A stretch of DNA of 43,445 nucleotides from Mesostigma viride (lineage: Eukaryota; Streptophyta; Mesostigmatophyceae; Mesostigmatales; Mesostigmataceae): NCBI GenBank assembly GCA_009746045.1, contig RPFO01000311.1:1-43445 (forward strand), given 5' to 3'. The translations under genes were made by a program, and so were the position numbers. This document shows, piece after piece, positions 1 to 10,420 of the stretch (position 1 is its first letter; the number at the start of each line of letters is the position of its first letter). The notes under the pieces are model-generated. The model saw only the letters and a program-made list of their open reading frames with translations. It made no database searches and was not told the origin of the DNA.

Positions 1-1182
1 GGTGGGCAACCAGATGGTGGACAGCGTGACGGGGGACTTCATGTACGTGTGGGACTCGCTGGTCCACACCCAGTCCAACAGCGTGGTGCTCAACACCCCC
101 GATGACAACGGCGGGGGGTTCAATATCGGCACGCAGCACGACCAGCACATCTACATCCCGATCCAGTTCTACTTTTCCGAGAGCCAGGGCCACGCGCTTC
201 CTATCAGCGCGCTGCAGTACCACGAGATGGAGGTGCGCGTGAAGTTGAGCCCCCGCCCGCTGCTTTCGTCGTACTTAAAATACCACGAGAAGGCCACCTT
301 TTTCGTGGACCCCAACGCCAGCCCCCGATCACCCTACCCAGCCCTAATCCAGAGAGGTGGATGTTGAAGGACGTGCCGCTATTCTATGAGGACCCGGTGG
401 GAACCGGTAACCTGACTCGCGACCCCGCCGGGCGCCTGCTGAAGGACCTCGACGGGGGCGAGCTGAAGAAGGTGGGCCTCGTGACCCGCTACGTTTTCCT
501 GGACGCGTTCGAGAGGGAGCAGTTCATGAGGTCGCACAATTCGTGGCTGATAACGGAGACCCAGCACCTGTCCGTTCCCATCAAAACGACGGACAAGCTG
601 TACAAGGAGATCCCGCTCGACAAGTTCTCCGGCCCGTGCAAGGAGCTCATCTTTTTTTACAGGGCCGACTATCGCACGATCACCGGCGACGGGCAGCTTG
701 TGGACAACGTCAAGTTCTGGAATTTCGAGGCCAACCGCCCCATGGTCGGTAAGAAGGATTTGCGGTGGGACTCGCGCGGGTACTTTGTCCCGGGGAAGAC
801 GGAGGACTGGGCCCAGATCGACGACACGCTATTCGACAGGGCCACGTTCGCTATAAACGGGAAGGACCTGTGGTCCCCCCCCCGCGACCCTCTTTGGTTC
901 GGGTTTTACCTTCCCTTCGAGTTCCACTCCAACGGGCCTACGAACAACTTCAACCAGAACCTGTTTGTGATGCCGTTCTGCTTCAGGCCCGAGTCCACCG
1001 ACCCGAACGGCAGCATAAACTTGAGCAAGATCGACAGGGCTTCTCTGCGGCTTTATTTCAAGCAGATACCGGGGCTCAAGGAGGGCGCGGTCATGTCCGA
1101 CGGGCACATCCACATCTACGCGCGCACCATGAACATGTTCGAGGTCAGCCAGGGCCACGGCAGGAAGGTCTTCATGACGTAA
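1..1182 (+). CDS. Major capsid protein, double jelly-roll (5' partial)
   Basis: Capsomer-forming major capsid protein of the NCLDV type, cut by the window edge; by comparison with the family about 100 N-terminal residues are missing. Seen: the first visible residues (GNQMVDSVTGDF) match the motif before the first barrel's DE region; after a hinge, the stretch LVTRYVFLDAFERE corresponds to the 'YVYLDTDER' start of the second barrel, followed by SHNSWLITETQ. The C-terminal end (VFMT) closes the second barrel. Reading moves from frame 2 to frame 1 in the C run at about 321-326, consistent with one missing C; both sides are clearly coding. Convergent with the LysM gene, the two stops being about 10 nt apart. 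High confidence on family; lineage not resolvable here. Confidence 0.9.
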
Positions 1183-1682
1183 ACGCGGACGCCGCACTCC
1201 CCGCCGACGACCGCGCCATGCTCTCCACGATCGGTGCCGCGACTTCCACGGGCACACCACTGAGTGCCAGGATGTTGTTCAGCAGGTCCTCTCCCCCCCC
1301 CCACTGTCGTGGCGCCAAGCGAGGATTGGGTTTCCGCGCCCCGCTGCCGGTGTGGCTCCTGGGCGCGAGACACAGACACTTTGTTTCCTTGGTTGAGGAT
1401 GATCCTGGCAAAGTCCTCGGACGTCATCTCCTGGGGTATTATCAGCACGTCGCCCGGTGATAGGTAGCGGGGGTGCACGTGAATGTTCTTGGCTATGAGC
1501 TCGGTGACCTGCACCCCTGCGGCGCTGGCTATGGATTCCCAGGTGTCCCCCATTTTCACTATGTATTGATGGCGGTTGGCGGGGTTGGCGGCAGTAGGGC
1601 CCGTCTGCAGTTTGGGTTGAGGCGGGGGCAGGTTGGCCTCCTTTATGAATGTGGACAGTATGTTTTGTGCCTCTTCGTCCAT
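1172..1682 (-). CDS. LysM-domain protein, probably virion-associated
   Basis: Contains one LysM module at about residues 40-85 (YIVKMGDTWESIA ... LSPGDVLIIP), the fold that binds N-acetylglucosamine polymers. The start at 1682 (MDEEAQNIL) lies just after an AT-rich stretch with CTAATAGG. The frame breaks in a run of ten C at 1293-1302; the frame beyond the run gives a sensible C-terminus ending at 1172, while the original frame runs antisense into the capsid gene. The break needs two added bases or one removed base. Proteins with LysM domains occur in several NCLDV particles, and the position next to the capsid gene suggests a structural role, which is inference. Target glycan unknown. Confidence 0.75.
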
Positions 1683-1753
1683 GTTCCTATTAGACGCATA
1701 CAAATTATTGCAATGTAAAACGCGATTGGTTATTAACACATAAGGGGTGCTTA

Positions 1754-2107
1754 TCAATCCTCCTCGCGCACAGAGACCGTCAGTCTCAGCTTGCGGTTTC
1801 CGACCTGTATAACCTTGTCGATGCCTTGTGCTGCGGCCGGGGGCTTCAACCCGGACGACATGACGTGCGCGATCAAATCGAAGATGCCGTCGTGATCAGT
1901 ATCGAATTGCTCGCCGCCGCCCACAAAATGCTGGTTCATGCACACGTCCGTGTGCGGCATCTCGTCGTCTTCTGGCACTTCGAACACCACGTTGCCTTCT
2001 CCGTCCAGCGACGCGCTCCACCCCTGTTTCATGCCGGACAGCAACACTCCGAGCAGCGCCTTATCGGAGTTGGTAATGGCGGCCTTCTCCTTGCGACACT
2101 TGTTCAT
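1754..2107 (-). CDS. Unknown 117-aa protein with a DxDxDG calcium-loop-like motif
   Basis: Not recognised. The 117-residue product is acidic in its second half and carries FDTDHDGIFDLI at about residues 68-79, which has the Asp spacing of an EF-hand or dockerin-type calcium loop. A single loop with no visible second hand makes calcium binding only a possibility. No signal peptide or membrane segment is seen. It lies upstream of, and co-directional with, the LysM gene, 71 bases apart, and is divergent from the small gene at 2198. Confidence 0.6.
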   Translation of the reverse strand: MNKCRKEKAAITNSDKALLGVLLSGMKQGWSASLDGEGNVVFEVPEDDEMPHTDVCMNQHFVGGGEQFDTDHDGIFDLIAHVMSSGLKPPAAAQGIDKVIQVGNRKLRLTVSVREED

Positions 2108-2197
2108 GCTGGCGTTCTTACGTGTACTTTATATTTTAATTGGTCCCTTCTGGCCGCGGTTGGTGGCGACATATTTCCTGTTGCTATAATCAGCACG

Positions 2198-2479
2198 ATG
2201 TCTTCCGTCACCCGCTTGACAGCCGATTACGTCAACATAAACAACCGCATCCGGTTCACGGCGACGGGGGACAGTTTGTTGTCCACAAACCCATTGGACA
2301 TCGGCAACTTCAGGCTGTATACCACGCAGGTGAAAAGGGACGGGGAATGGCACACGGCCATGTACGTGCTGCAGAAGAACGGAAGGAATCCGATACAGGA
2401 GGACACCGACCCGAACTTCATAAACTACACCTTACTCGGAGCCATTGTGTACGAGGCCCCGTTCGAGCTCCCACCCTAG
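2198..2479 (+). CDS. Unknown 93-aa protein
   Basis: Short ORF with GC-rich third positions beginning MSSVTRLTADYV, preceded by a TATAAT-like stretch (ctataatcagcacg) directly before the ATG. The product looks beta-rich, with alternating polar and hydrophobic residues, and ends in PFELPP. No recognised domain, signal peptide or membrane segment. It precedes PCNA on the same strand by about 90 bases. The start at 2198 was chosen because the frame upstream overlaps the divergent gene. Confidence 0.55.
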   Translation: MSSVTRLTADYVNINNRIRFTATGDSLLSTNPLDIGNFRLYTTQVKRDGEWHTAMYVLQKNGRNPIQEDTDPNFINYTLLGAIVYEAPFELPP

Positions 2480-2569
2480 CCGCCGCACCGTGTCCGCTGC
2501 CGGACGCTCGTCCTCGTCTGGACGCTCCCGCGCTTACATTAGCACAAAAACAGTCGCACGCGTACCATA

Positions 2570-3351
2570 ATGGAGTTCAGGACCGTCCAGGGGTCGTCCA
2601 TTAAGCTGCTGGTGGAGGCGCTGAAGGAGCTGACCAACGACGTGAATGTGCGGTTCGACCCCAATGGCGTGCACATCACCGCCATGGACGGGTGCCACTG
2701 CGCTCTGTTCCATGTGAACCTGCAAGCGGACAAGATCGAGGAGTACTCTTGCTCGCAGAATTTCACGGTGGGCGTGAGCCTGCTGAACCTGTACAAGCTG
2801 CTGAAGAACGTGTCCAGCAACGACGAGCTCGAGCTGCGGCTCGATGTGACGAAACAGGAGGTGATGGAGATCAACATCGTGAACAAGGTGAAGAACACCA
2901 AGTGGTCCTACACGATGAAGCTGCTGGACATCGACGAGAGCAGTCTGGAAATACCCGAGAAGGAGTACTCGGTCGCGATCACCATGGTCAGCTCGGAGTT
3001 CCAAAAGATCTGCCGCGACCTCTCGGTGGTGGCCGACACGGTGAACGTGAAGTGCGAGGGCAGGCACATCACCATGTCGTGCTCCGGCGACATCGGCGAT
3101 TGTCACTTGGAGATCGGGGAGGAGTTCCCCGAGATGGAGGTGGACGTGAAGGACGAGAAGGAGGTCATAACGAGGTGTACTCGCTGCGTTACCTGTGCAC
3201 GTTTTCTAAGAGCGCCGGACTGTGCAATAGTGTGCAGCTGTTCTTGAGCCACGATTACCCCATCATAGTGAAGTACAAGGTGGGGGACTTGGGCGTGCTC
3301 ATGTTCGCGCTGGCCCCCAAGATCGACGCGGACATCGACATGAACGATTGA
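2570..3351 (+). CDS. PCNA-like DNA sliding clamp
   Basis: Homologue of proliferating cell nuclear antigen, the ring that tethers DNA polymerase and other factors to DNA. Seen: the N-terminal region has the family pattern (MEFRTVQGSSIKLLVEAL; then VRFDPNGVHITAMDG, matching the 'F.i.p.Gi..qamD' strand), and the C-terminus ends in the usual MFALAPKID strand. Total length is about 260 residues, normal for PCNA. Reading shifts from frame 2 to frame 1 at about 3150-3172, consistent with one missing base; the interdomain and C-terminal strands continue afterwards. Candidate PCNA-binding tails occur in other proteins of this window (see findings). Confidence 0.92.
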
Positions 3352-3381
3352 GAGGAATAGGATGCTTTATTACTTCACTAT

Positions 3382-4223
3382 TTAAGCTGAAATGACATTG
3401 GCCTTGGTGGCCTTCTGGTTAAGCCGCATGACTTTCACATTGTCCCTGATGCACTCCTCGTGCGCAAATTCGTCATGCAGACCTTTTGCCTTAAACACCG
3501 GCTCAAATGTCTCTCTGTTCCTCTTGGCCACAGTGAGGGGGTTATCGCCGGTCATTTTTATCTCATCAGCCTCGCACAGCTGTAACAATAGCATGGCGGC
3601 ACTCTGCTTTTCTGTCAGTAGGTCGCGCGACGAGGAGGACTTGGATGCCCCAAACATGGCCTTTAACTCGCTGGCCTTCTTTCCAGTTGCGGCAACGTTG
3701 TTGGTGTCGTGAACCATTGCGTAGATCGGACCACAGTCGTGAGAGTCGATGTACCCCTTGATGGTTTCGCCCAGTGCCTTCGCGGCACACGAGTTGCGGA
3801 TGCGGGTATTGTCAGCCAGGTTGCTATGGCGTCCTCCTTGGCATCTGCCCTCCGCAGAATGTCCTCGGCGAGAGTGCGGTCAGCATTAAGGTAGCGCTCC
3901 AGGAGGATGGACAGCTCATCCCTGAACTTGGCGGCGACCTTGCCGGGCAGCAGCATTATAATCTTGGCCATGCCCTGTCGGTCGGTCACGGGCGTCTCTC
4001 GCTGGCCAGGGCCAGGGAATTTGAGGTAGTTAAAAATTTTAACAACCTCCTCATTGGCCTTTTGAAGGTTGAGAAAGTACACTCTGGGCTGTGAAATGCC
4101 AATAGCAGCCATGGCATCATACACGGAGATTCTGCCGTCATCCGTCACGCGGATCTTGCCACTGAACCGGGGGTCCTCCTCTGTCCCGTCCGCGGGGGTC
4201 AGGTAGCGGACCACCTGGGACAT
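3382..4223 (-). CDS. KilA-N/BRO-like putative DNA-binding protein
   Basis: The N-terminal ~110 residues resemble the BRO/KilA-N class of viral DNA-binding domains: GRISVYDAMAAIGI near the N-terminus and a helix at about residues 85-115 (MAKIIMLLPGKVAAKFRDE) in the place where BRO proteins have their conserved A..F helix. The C-terminal part is helical and charged with no recognised domain. The frame breaks at about 3815-3830, consistent with one missing base. Such proteins are usually multicopy transcription or replication modulators in large DNA viruses. This is one of four likely members in the window; it lacks a clear AGATCT array upstream. The family call is by pattern only. Confidence 0.6.
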
Positions 4224-4500
4224 GGTGGATGGTGCGTTCTAAGGTAAATCTAGCTGTGAGTGGGCGCACCCGTGGACGCCCGGGGTACGTACTGACAAGG
4301 CTAGCGAGATTCTAGTGGGTCATGAGCTGATTACGAAGCCGAAAGACACGAGGAGTGGGACATAATGTGCTCAACTTTATTGATTTGTTAATTAACTTCA
4401 CAATTCCATCTGGAGTTAACTTGGCAAATTCCATCAAGCATAGTGAGACACGCATATCACTTGCCAAACGGAAGAGTGGGGGCACACCGCCTAAACGGCC

Positions 4501-5471
4501 TCACGCGCTTGGGAGAGGGGGGGTCTCCTCGATCACCTCCACCTCCCACTTGTCACCAGGCTGGGTGCCACTCAGAAACGTCTCCTCGCACTTCAATGCG
4601 CTCTCGGCGTCGACGCCCGCCCCCAGTGCGCGCGCCCTCGCCGGCTCCTCGACGGGGCAAACAGGGGGCAGCTCCTCGGGCTCCTTCTCCTCCTCCTGCA
4701 GCATGAAGAAGTCCGCACCGCCGTACCAGTCGCCGTTGAGTACGTGGGCGAGGGCCGTCAGCGTGAAGTCGAAGGTGAAGTAGGGGAACTGCAGCTTGGC
4801 CACCAGGTCCAGGGGGCGCTTCTCCACGATGCAGATGGGGCAGTCGGCGTCGCTGTCGTCCTCCTGCTTGATCAGGAACTGCACTACGCAGCCACCGCAA
4901 GCACCGCCGGCGTGGAAGTGCCTCTGCTTGGTTGTGGGGACGTGAACGCTTTCGAGGCGTTCCTCGCACAGAAGGCAAGAGCCCAGACCGTCCAGCCCCT
5001 CGTCGCCCCCCCCCCGACGCTGTAATCGCGTACCTGTCTGATGGCATCCTCAAACTCCTTATCCCCCCTGCCGCACTTGGGAAGGATTGGGAGATCCTCT
5101 GACACCGCCCCTCCAGCGATCCTGGCGACCTCCTTCTTGGCAGTCGCGCGAATGGAGTCGTCCCTCCTTCTGGCAAACTTCTCCATGTTGTCGCGGCATG
5201 GATTGCACTCGTCCCACTTGCCCGACTCGGTGAGGAAGGAGTCTGTTGGCTTCAGCTGCTTGCAACGTAAGCACCTCTGGGTGGGGACGTGGGGCTCCTT
5301 CCCAGGGTTGTTCTTCTTCCAGTTCTCAGCATCCGCCTTGTTTTTCTGGGTCCGGTAGATCTTCTCTCCCGTTTCTGGGTTATGCATCCACGTGGTGTCC
5401 TGGGTGATATACCTCTGGACCATCTTGTCCTCCAACACAGGTTGATCCCATGCAGGCTGATGAGCACTCAT
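4501..5471 (-). CDS. Zinc-ribbon plus RING-type protein (putative E3 ligase)
   Basis: The CDS starts at 5471 (MSAHQPAWDQ). Two metal-binding regions are visible: a four-cysteine ribbon at residues 67-92 (CLRC ... CNPC) and a RING-like cluster from about residue 165 (CLLC, then HFH, CGGC and finally CPIC), which is the pattern of ubiquitin E3 ligases. The acidic C-terminal half is unknown. The frame breaks in a run of ten C at 5006-5015, inside the linker before the RING, consistent with one missing base. The region upstream of the ATG has a good splice acceptor, so the mRNA probably starts near 5725 with a non-coding first exon. Ubiquitin-ligase activity is inference from the cysteine pattern. 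Confidence 0.65.
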
Positions 5472-5476
5472 GACCC

Positions 5477-5618
5477 CTGCAAGAAGGAAAAGACAGCCAA
5501 GGGGAAAGAAATGTTTGCAAGGGGCAGAGACACCATTAAAAGGCCATGAAACAGTGGCAAGGGGCATGGAAAGCCAAGAAATGTTTGCAAAGGGCCAGGA
5601 AAACACAGTCTGCAATAC
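5477..5618 (-). other. Candidate 142-nt spliceosomal intron in the 5' leader of the RING gene
   Basis: On the minus strand the donor is CAG|GTATTGC at 5618 and the acceptor is a pyrimidine-rich stretch ending TTCTTGCAG at 5477, five bases before the ATG. The exon upstream contains no ATG, so the intron would sit in the leader. It contains two copies of AAATGTTTGCAA about 75 bases apart. Its size matches the better-supported 139-nt intron at 29171-29309. Confidence 0.5.
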
Positions 5619-5747
5619 CTGAAGCTGGCTGACTGTGGCCCACAGATGGATTTTGGACGCACGAGATGCGAAAATGGCTGCCTGTAGAGGGGCACTGGTG
5701 CTGGGTATGGAGGCTGTGGACTGTGGGTGTGCAAAGGGGTGGCAAGA

Positions 5748-5755
5748 CCTTTTAA
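5748..5755 (-). promoter_or_regulatory. TATA-like element (TTAAAAGG) of the RING gene
   Basis: TTAAAAGG on the minus strand, about 130 bases before the candidate splice donor. The same AAAAGG core occurs 44-70 nt before the ATG of three other array-associated genes (6078, 10524, 40665), which is the reason for calling it. Confidence 0.45.
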
Positions 5756-5859
5756 GAATTTGGGCAAGAAACCAGCGGCCAGGAGTCCACAGATGGATGG
5801 GCAAGATTTCGCTTCTAGAAGGTCCTGCTATTTCGGCTGAGTCACGAAAAAATATCTGG

Positions 5860-5985
5860 CAGATCCGACGTCACACTATCCGTACGGAGATCTCTCTGTC
5901 AGACGGATGACGCCAGATCTCGGATTTCGCACGGACCGAGATCTCTGTATGCACAGTCAGCAGGAATCTCACAGATCTCTGCTGA
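5860..5985. promoter_or_regulatory. AGATCT array 1 between divergent genes
   Basis: Four AGATCT hexamers and several GATCC/GTCAGA variants lie in about 100 bases, usually as GAGATCTC or CAGATCT. The array sits between the divergent RING gene and the coiled-coil gene, as do the other four arrays of this window. The spacing is irregular. I infer binding sites for a dimeric regulator. Confidence 0.6.
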
Positions 5986-6077
5986 CAGGGCAACATTTGT
6001 ATGATCTTGCCACCTAGTAAAATTTCAGCATTTGCCTGCATGGCACGGAATTTCTTGTGGGCAAAAGCCAGCCATTG

Positions 6078-6085
6078 TGAAAAGG
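6078..6085 (+). promoter_or_regulatory. TATA-like element (TGAAAAGG) of the coiled-coil gene
   Basis: TGAAAAGG at 44 bases before the ATG at 6129, sharing the AAAAGG core with three other array-associated genes. Confidence 0.35.
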
Positions 6086-6128
6086 CCCTCTGTTCCGACT
6101 GCCATCCGTCTAAAGTGTGCTTCTGGCT

Positions 6129-6654
6129 ATGGCAGAAAGGGGCAGCAATTATGGGGGGTGGAGCGGCTCAGACTGCAGCTATGATTCCGACAAGGAAAAC
6201 ATTCCTCCATCGGGCTAAATGAGGTGGAAAAGCCCTGTTCGACGGCAGGAAATGAGCCCCCCCTTCGTCCAAGGTGCTTGTTCCCAGGGAATTCTTGGCC
6301 ACTGTCCATGCCCAGTTTGTTGAGATAAAGGACACTCTGGGGAATGCGATGACAAAGTACAAGAATGATAAGGATGCCGCCAGGAAGAGGCACGCGAGGG
6401 CGAAGAACAAGCTTGTTAAGCAGAAAAGACAACTCCAAGAGGTCATTTCTCAGAAGGAGGCTGACATCAAACGGTTGGAGATGACTTTGAGGAGCCAAAA
6501 CATGGCTGCAGAGAAGTGGAGGACACAGCTGGACAACGCACAGAGGGAATTGGTCATTGCCAAGTCGGTCACTTCCATGCTGTTAAAGGGTCTTAAGAGC
6601 CTGAGAGCAAGCGGTGTCGAGAAGACGCCCCCGCTGACCGATGCACTCCAATAG
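6129..6654 (+). CDS. Basic coiled-coil protein of an array-associated gene
   Basis: The start at 6129 (MAERGSNYGGW) gives an N-terminus rich in Ser, Gly and acidic residues (DSDKENIPP). From about residue 60 a long basic and then heptad-like helix follows (KYKNDKDAARKRHARAKNK; QEVISQKEADIKRLEMTL). The frame must change twice, at GGG 6212-6214 and at a run of seven C at 6257-6263, each consistent with one missing base; without this the N-terminus is lost and only a GTG start remains at 6274. No enzymatic motif. It probably acts as an oligomeric scaffold or DNA-associated protein, which is inference. Transcribed away from array 1. Confidence 0.55.
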
Positions 6655-6743
6655 CCGTTCGCCTTTGGAGCGTTATCACCCCTGCAATTGTAAATAAACT
6701 CGATTTGTGTCATCCAATGTGTCTGAATTTTATTAAAAATATA

Positions 6744-7171
6744 TTAAGGGAACTCGTACACCACCCCCCCGTCCTCCATCTGGCTTTGGCGCAGTTCAAA
6801 GTCTAGCACCGTGCGGTGGGCCTTGAAGTCGTTATAGGGCACGGGGCCATTGGAGTCGTCTGACGTTACAATGTAGACGGTGCCGTAGCGAGTCGAGTGG
6901 TCGTCGAACTCGACGATGGTGATGTGATCGCGCGGATAGTTTCCCTCAATATGGCAAACAGCATGTTAACGGCGCGCACGTCATCATCTGTCGGGCGGGA
7001 ATTGAGCGGGACTTTGAACCGGAAGGAGTGCAGCGCCGACAGTTTGCCATATTCGCCCGTGTCCAGGTCCACCTCGCAGTAGTGGGCTTTGGCCATGGCG
7101 GGGCGGTACACTCCGGCGTAGGGGAGCGACTTGGCCACGGGGCAGTTGATGGAGATGATTCCGAGCGTCAT
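6744..7171 (-). CDS. Unknown ~142-aa protein
   Basis: Starts with MTLGIISINCPVAK at 7171; the frame upstream begins with a non-ATG codon and was rejected. The product is soluble, of mixed alpha/beta character, with no motif I recognise. The frame changes near 6943-6945 (CCC on the plus strand), consistent with one missing base, and the second frame is clearly coding (GC-rich third positions) down to the stop at 6744. Divergent from the 7255 gene with about 80 bases between the starts, and convergent with the coiled-coil gene. Confidence 0.6.
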
Positions 7172-7254
7172 CGTTTTCAACAAGTACCGCCCACAATACG
7201 CGCCACATAAACGCGCGCGACATAATTCTCTCGCTTACTATCAGCAAAGTGGCC

Positions 7255-7731
7255 ATGACAGACGTGTACGTGCTGACGCTCTTCTCTGCCAACACGTCCA
7301 CCACCGCGAAGACGGTGTCCACCGAGTTTAACGAGTGGACTGTGCAGATCCCTCCCGACCCATCCGCTCCCATTCTCGATGGGCGGTGGAAGGCGCACGT
7401 GTTATTTGCGTCCATCAAGGGTTTCGTGCCGAAGGGCACTCGGACGGTCATCGGGATATTGTCGGACGCGTTCCCTTGCTCTAGTGGCGACATGACACCG
7501 ATCGCCACTACGGTGGCCACAAGCGCTTCCTCTAGCAACTACTCTATCACCGACCAGCAAAACTGTCTCCCGGTGTCCGACCCTTTTCTGCTGCGGGACG
7601 GGGGCTCTGTCAAAATCAGGGTGTGCCACCTCGACACGATCGACCAGTTCACGTCTAGCGCGATCCCCAACCTTGCCGATTGGACGATCGTGCTGCGGTT
7701 CGAGATGTTGGGGCGCAAGACCCGCGCGTGA
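7255..7731 (+). CDS. Unknown beta-rich protein, possible minor virion component
   Basis: Starts at the ATG at 7255 (MTDVYVLTLFSAN). The ~158-residue product is rich in Ser, Thr and beta-branched residues; it has WTVQIPP and later WKAHVLFASIKGF, a layout reminiscent of small jelly-roll structural proteins, and ends with DWTIVLRFEML. I cannot place it in a family. It is convergent with VLTF3, the stops about 10 bases apart. A structural role is a guess from composition. Confidence 0.6.
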   Translation: MTDVYVLTLFSANTSTTAKTVSTEFNEWTVQIPPDPSAPILDGRWKAHVLFASIKGFVPKGTRTVIGILSDAFPCSSGDMTPIATTVATSASSSNYSITDQQNCLPVSDPFLLRDGGSVKIRVCHLDTIDQFTSSAIPNLADWTIVLRFEMLGRKTRA

Positions 7732-7740
7732 GTCGGGCCG

Positions 7741-8824
7741 TCACTTGGAGGGGATGAACTGCCAGTTGAGCTTCTTGCAAATGTTCTTCCAAATCTCATC
7801 CTGATCCCACAACTTCTCCTTGCTCTTCAGGAGGGGGAAGTGGGACAGGAACTCGTCGTATTCCAGTAGCTGGCACATCTTGTGGATGCAGTACGAGTAG
7901 TTGAGGAAGTTCTTGCGCCCCTTTGGCACAACCTGCTCGAAGGGCTCCTGCACGAGGCGGAACATGGTCCTCAGTTTGTCCTCCTGCACCTGGGTCATGG
8001 TGGGCGGAGGGGTGCCGCTGAACATGTGGGTGATCTGGACGGAGTGCTCGAAGTACTTGGATAGCCGAAGCTTGCGAAGGAACTTGCGCACTATGCTCGG
8101 GGTCAGCGCGCTGGTGTCCGCTATCCTTGCCTTCTTGAACTCGGTGGCGAGGCTGTCGATAACCTCTTGCGGGATGGAGGACTTCTCCCTCGCGTGGAAC
8201 TGTGAGAGCGTCTCGTTGAAGTGGTTGATCCGCTTGTAGCAGTAGTCGGTGACGCACACGGGGGTGCCGTAGGGCACGTTCCTTTCCGAGTCATTGCACA
8301 TCTCGGACGTGAGGCCGCACGCCGAGCACAAGAGCAGCGCCTCTCGCGAGTTCTCCACCATGTTGGTGTTGCACGCGGGGCAGAAGCCGTACAGGGCCGG
8401 CTCGTCTGTCACCTGTGCCGTGCCCGTCGGTACGTTGAGGAAGGGTACTTTTGCACCACTCGGATGAACTCGCGGAATATCTCGCCCCTGTTTGTCGCTG
8501 TCTTTTTTCCACCAGGGGGGTCGGTCTTGTTGCGCTTCTTGGCCCCGGCGCCGTCGAACGTGTCCTTGTACTTCCTGTACGTGGGCAGGATGTCCAGGAG
8601 GAACTCGTCATACTCCCCCCCTCCACCTTGGCTATGGTGCTTCTAAGGGCCCGCGCGGCCAACCTGGCCTTCATTTTGGCGTCCCAATCTTGTGTCGACT
8701 GCGCTTCCCGTTCGAGTTTATCGGCCTCCTCTTTCCATTGACCGAGATTCTGTTGCCTACTCTGCAGGGTGTCGATGCATTGCTGCATGACGGCCTCCAC
8801 GGTGTAGTGAGTGACACCGGACAT
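7741..8824 (-). CDS. VLTF3-like late transcription factor
   Basis: Homologue of the poxvirus late gene transcription factor VLTF-3 (A2L), a core NCLDV gene that activates late viral promoters. Seen: a four-cysteine zinc ribbon in the centre (CPACNTN then LLCSACG), followed by the conserved region with INHFNETLSQF and the helix-rich C-terminus with LNYSYCIHKMCQLLEYDEF. About 360 residues, usual for the family. The N-terminal ~70 residues are a coiled coil. The frame changes at a run of seven C at 8615-8621 and at TTTT 8449-8452 (plus-strand coordinates), each consistent with one missing base. Both ATG and stop are intact. Confidence 0.9.
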
Positions 8825-8956
8825 CGCGTCCGGCGCGTCCTACGATACACAGACAAAAAAAAAGCTGGATGCGTTCCCCAACGGGGGGTGAGGGTGTGCG
8901 CTTATAACACGGGATAAATTATCCAGGCTTAGTTCATACACGGTCACACACACAAC

Positions 8957-9320
8957 ATGGAAACTCCCAGCCAGCTGTCCAGGAAAACGCGGCGCCCGTT
9001 GTGGAAAAGAAAACAAGAAGCGGAAGGGGGTGACGGGCCCCGTGTCCGCGGAGTCTGACGCAAGCAAAGTGACCGAGTCCAGCCGCCCCCACGTCATGAG
9101 TTCGTCCGTGCCCGACATGAGCGTGGGGGACGTGAGGAAGTGTCTCAATCAGATCAGGAGGAAGGGGACCGCCATCCAAACCCAGCACCTGCTTTTTAAT
9201 GACATGACGGCGGGAGACTTTGCGCTGAAATACGTGCTCGGAAACAACAATTCAAAGAAGGGCGGCGGCATTGTTGCCGAGGATATGTCCGATCAGGCAC
9301 CCGTTGCGGTTGCCGAGTGA
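8957..9320 (+). CDS. Small basic/acidic unknown protein
   Basis: The most likely start is METPSQLS at 8957, after an AT-rich upstream stretch. The frame then needs two changes, near 8980 and in an A run near 9010-9013, each consistent with one missing base, to join the frame that is open to 9320. The middle has a basic nuclear-localisation-like cluster; the C-terminal part (VGDVRKCLNQIRRKGTAIQ) looks like a short helical domain. No recognised family. Divergent from VLTF3 (133 bases between starts). Confidence 0.5.
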
Positions 9321-9350
9321 TTTATTCATCTAATAATAATAATGACAAAC

Positions 9351-9920
9351 TTATCCAGCATTCATGTAACTCTCCAACATTGTGACGTAGGAATTGGCAT
9401 CCCCGCGAGGGTAATGCCTGGTAATTGAAAATACAAGGTCATTGCTTTCATCGGTCCTGGATACCATATCCAGCACGAAGCCATGAAACATGCAGAAGGA
9501 CTGGGCGTCGTTAAACGTGAACGCCTGGATGCTCATTTGATGAATCGCCTCTTCGTCCTCTGTCACGTCAGGGTCTGATAACCTGTGAAATATGCAATCC
9601 TCCACCTTGTCGTCATCCAAACTGTATTCGGACATCCTGTCATTCTTGTCATCCTCCCACAGCACCTGGGACATTGTTGCGGCGGTGTCGAGCTCTTCAA
9701 ACGCAATTATGTGAGTCATGGGGCGAATAAGCCCGCTCAATTTCCTGTCCCTCTCAAGCGTGTGGATCCCAAACAGTCTCGGGTAAGGTTGCTGTTTTCC
9801 CACTATGAAAACGGTACGGTCCCACATTCCTCTTGGCGGCGGTTCGTTTAATGCACAGATGGCCAGGCGGGGGGTAGGGCGGCGACGGTGAGCATTATTT
9901 TGGCACTCAGTGTGTGTCAT
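9351..9920 (-). CDS. Unknown 189-aa protein
   Basis: Complete ORF with ATG at 9920 (MTHTECQNNAHRRR) and stop at 9351. N-terminal basic stretch, then a mixed alpha/beta domain with acidic central residues (SEYSLDDDKVEDC) and FNDAQSFCMFHGFVLDM. No recognisable domain or membrane segment. Third positions are less GC-rich than in neighbouring genes, as in other genes facing an AGATCT array. The tail lies about 30 bases from the stop of the small gene at 8957; the start faces array 2. Confidence 0.65.
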   Translation of the reverse strand: MTHTECQNNAHRRRPTPRLAICALNEPPPRGMWDRTVFIVGKQQPYPRLFGIHTLERDRKLSGLIRPMTHIIAFEELDTAATMSQVLWEDDKNDRMSEYSLDDDKVEDCIFHRLSDPDVTEDEEAIHQMSIQAFTFNDAQSFCMFHGFVLDMVSRTDESNDLVFSITRHYPRGDANSYVTMLESYMNAG

Positions 9921-9959
9921 AATACCACTATTTTTTTATTTTACACGCCCGACGCGCAG

Positions 9960-10420
9960 GGGGGGCAGTGTTCAAATTTGAAAAATGGGCTGACTCAGCA
10001 CAAAATTGGGCCATATCTGCACAAAATCCAGGACAGAATCTGAACAGAATCTTACCATATCCTGCATTGTCAGACCACCTGGCAGTTACAAATCTGACAG
10101 ATATCTCTGACAGTCACCAAATCTGGTCAGAATCTGACGAGATCTTTGAAATCGCACGGTTCAGACCACCTGGCAGTTACAAATCTGACAGAGATCTATG
10201 AACAGTCACAGAATCTTGTCAGAATCTGACTATATGTTTGAAAGTGTCTTGTCAGACCATGGCAGTATCAGATCTTCCAAGGATCACGACATTTTTGCAC
10301 GGTCCTGATCATCCAGGATAAAAAGAGAAGCTTCCTGTCTGTCCGTTTTGTCGTTTTCTGACGCGTAAAAAGCGTCTCTTCGCCCTATGGGAGTTTATAA
10401 GCCACCCACCAAAGATCTTA
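9960..10420. promoter_or_regulatory. AGATCT array 2, with a repeated ~100-bp block
   Basis: Gene-free stretch holding four AGATCT sites and many TCTGAC/GTCAGA and AATCTG half-sites. The phrase 'cagaccacctggcagttac' occurs twice about 95 bases apart (near 10070 and 10163), so part of the array arose by duplication. It lies between the divergent unknown gene (start 9920) and the gene at 10596. Confidence 0.6.
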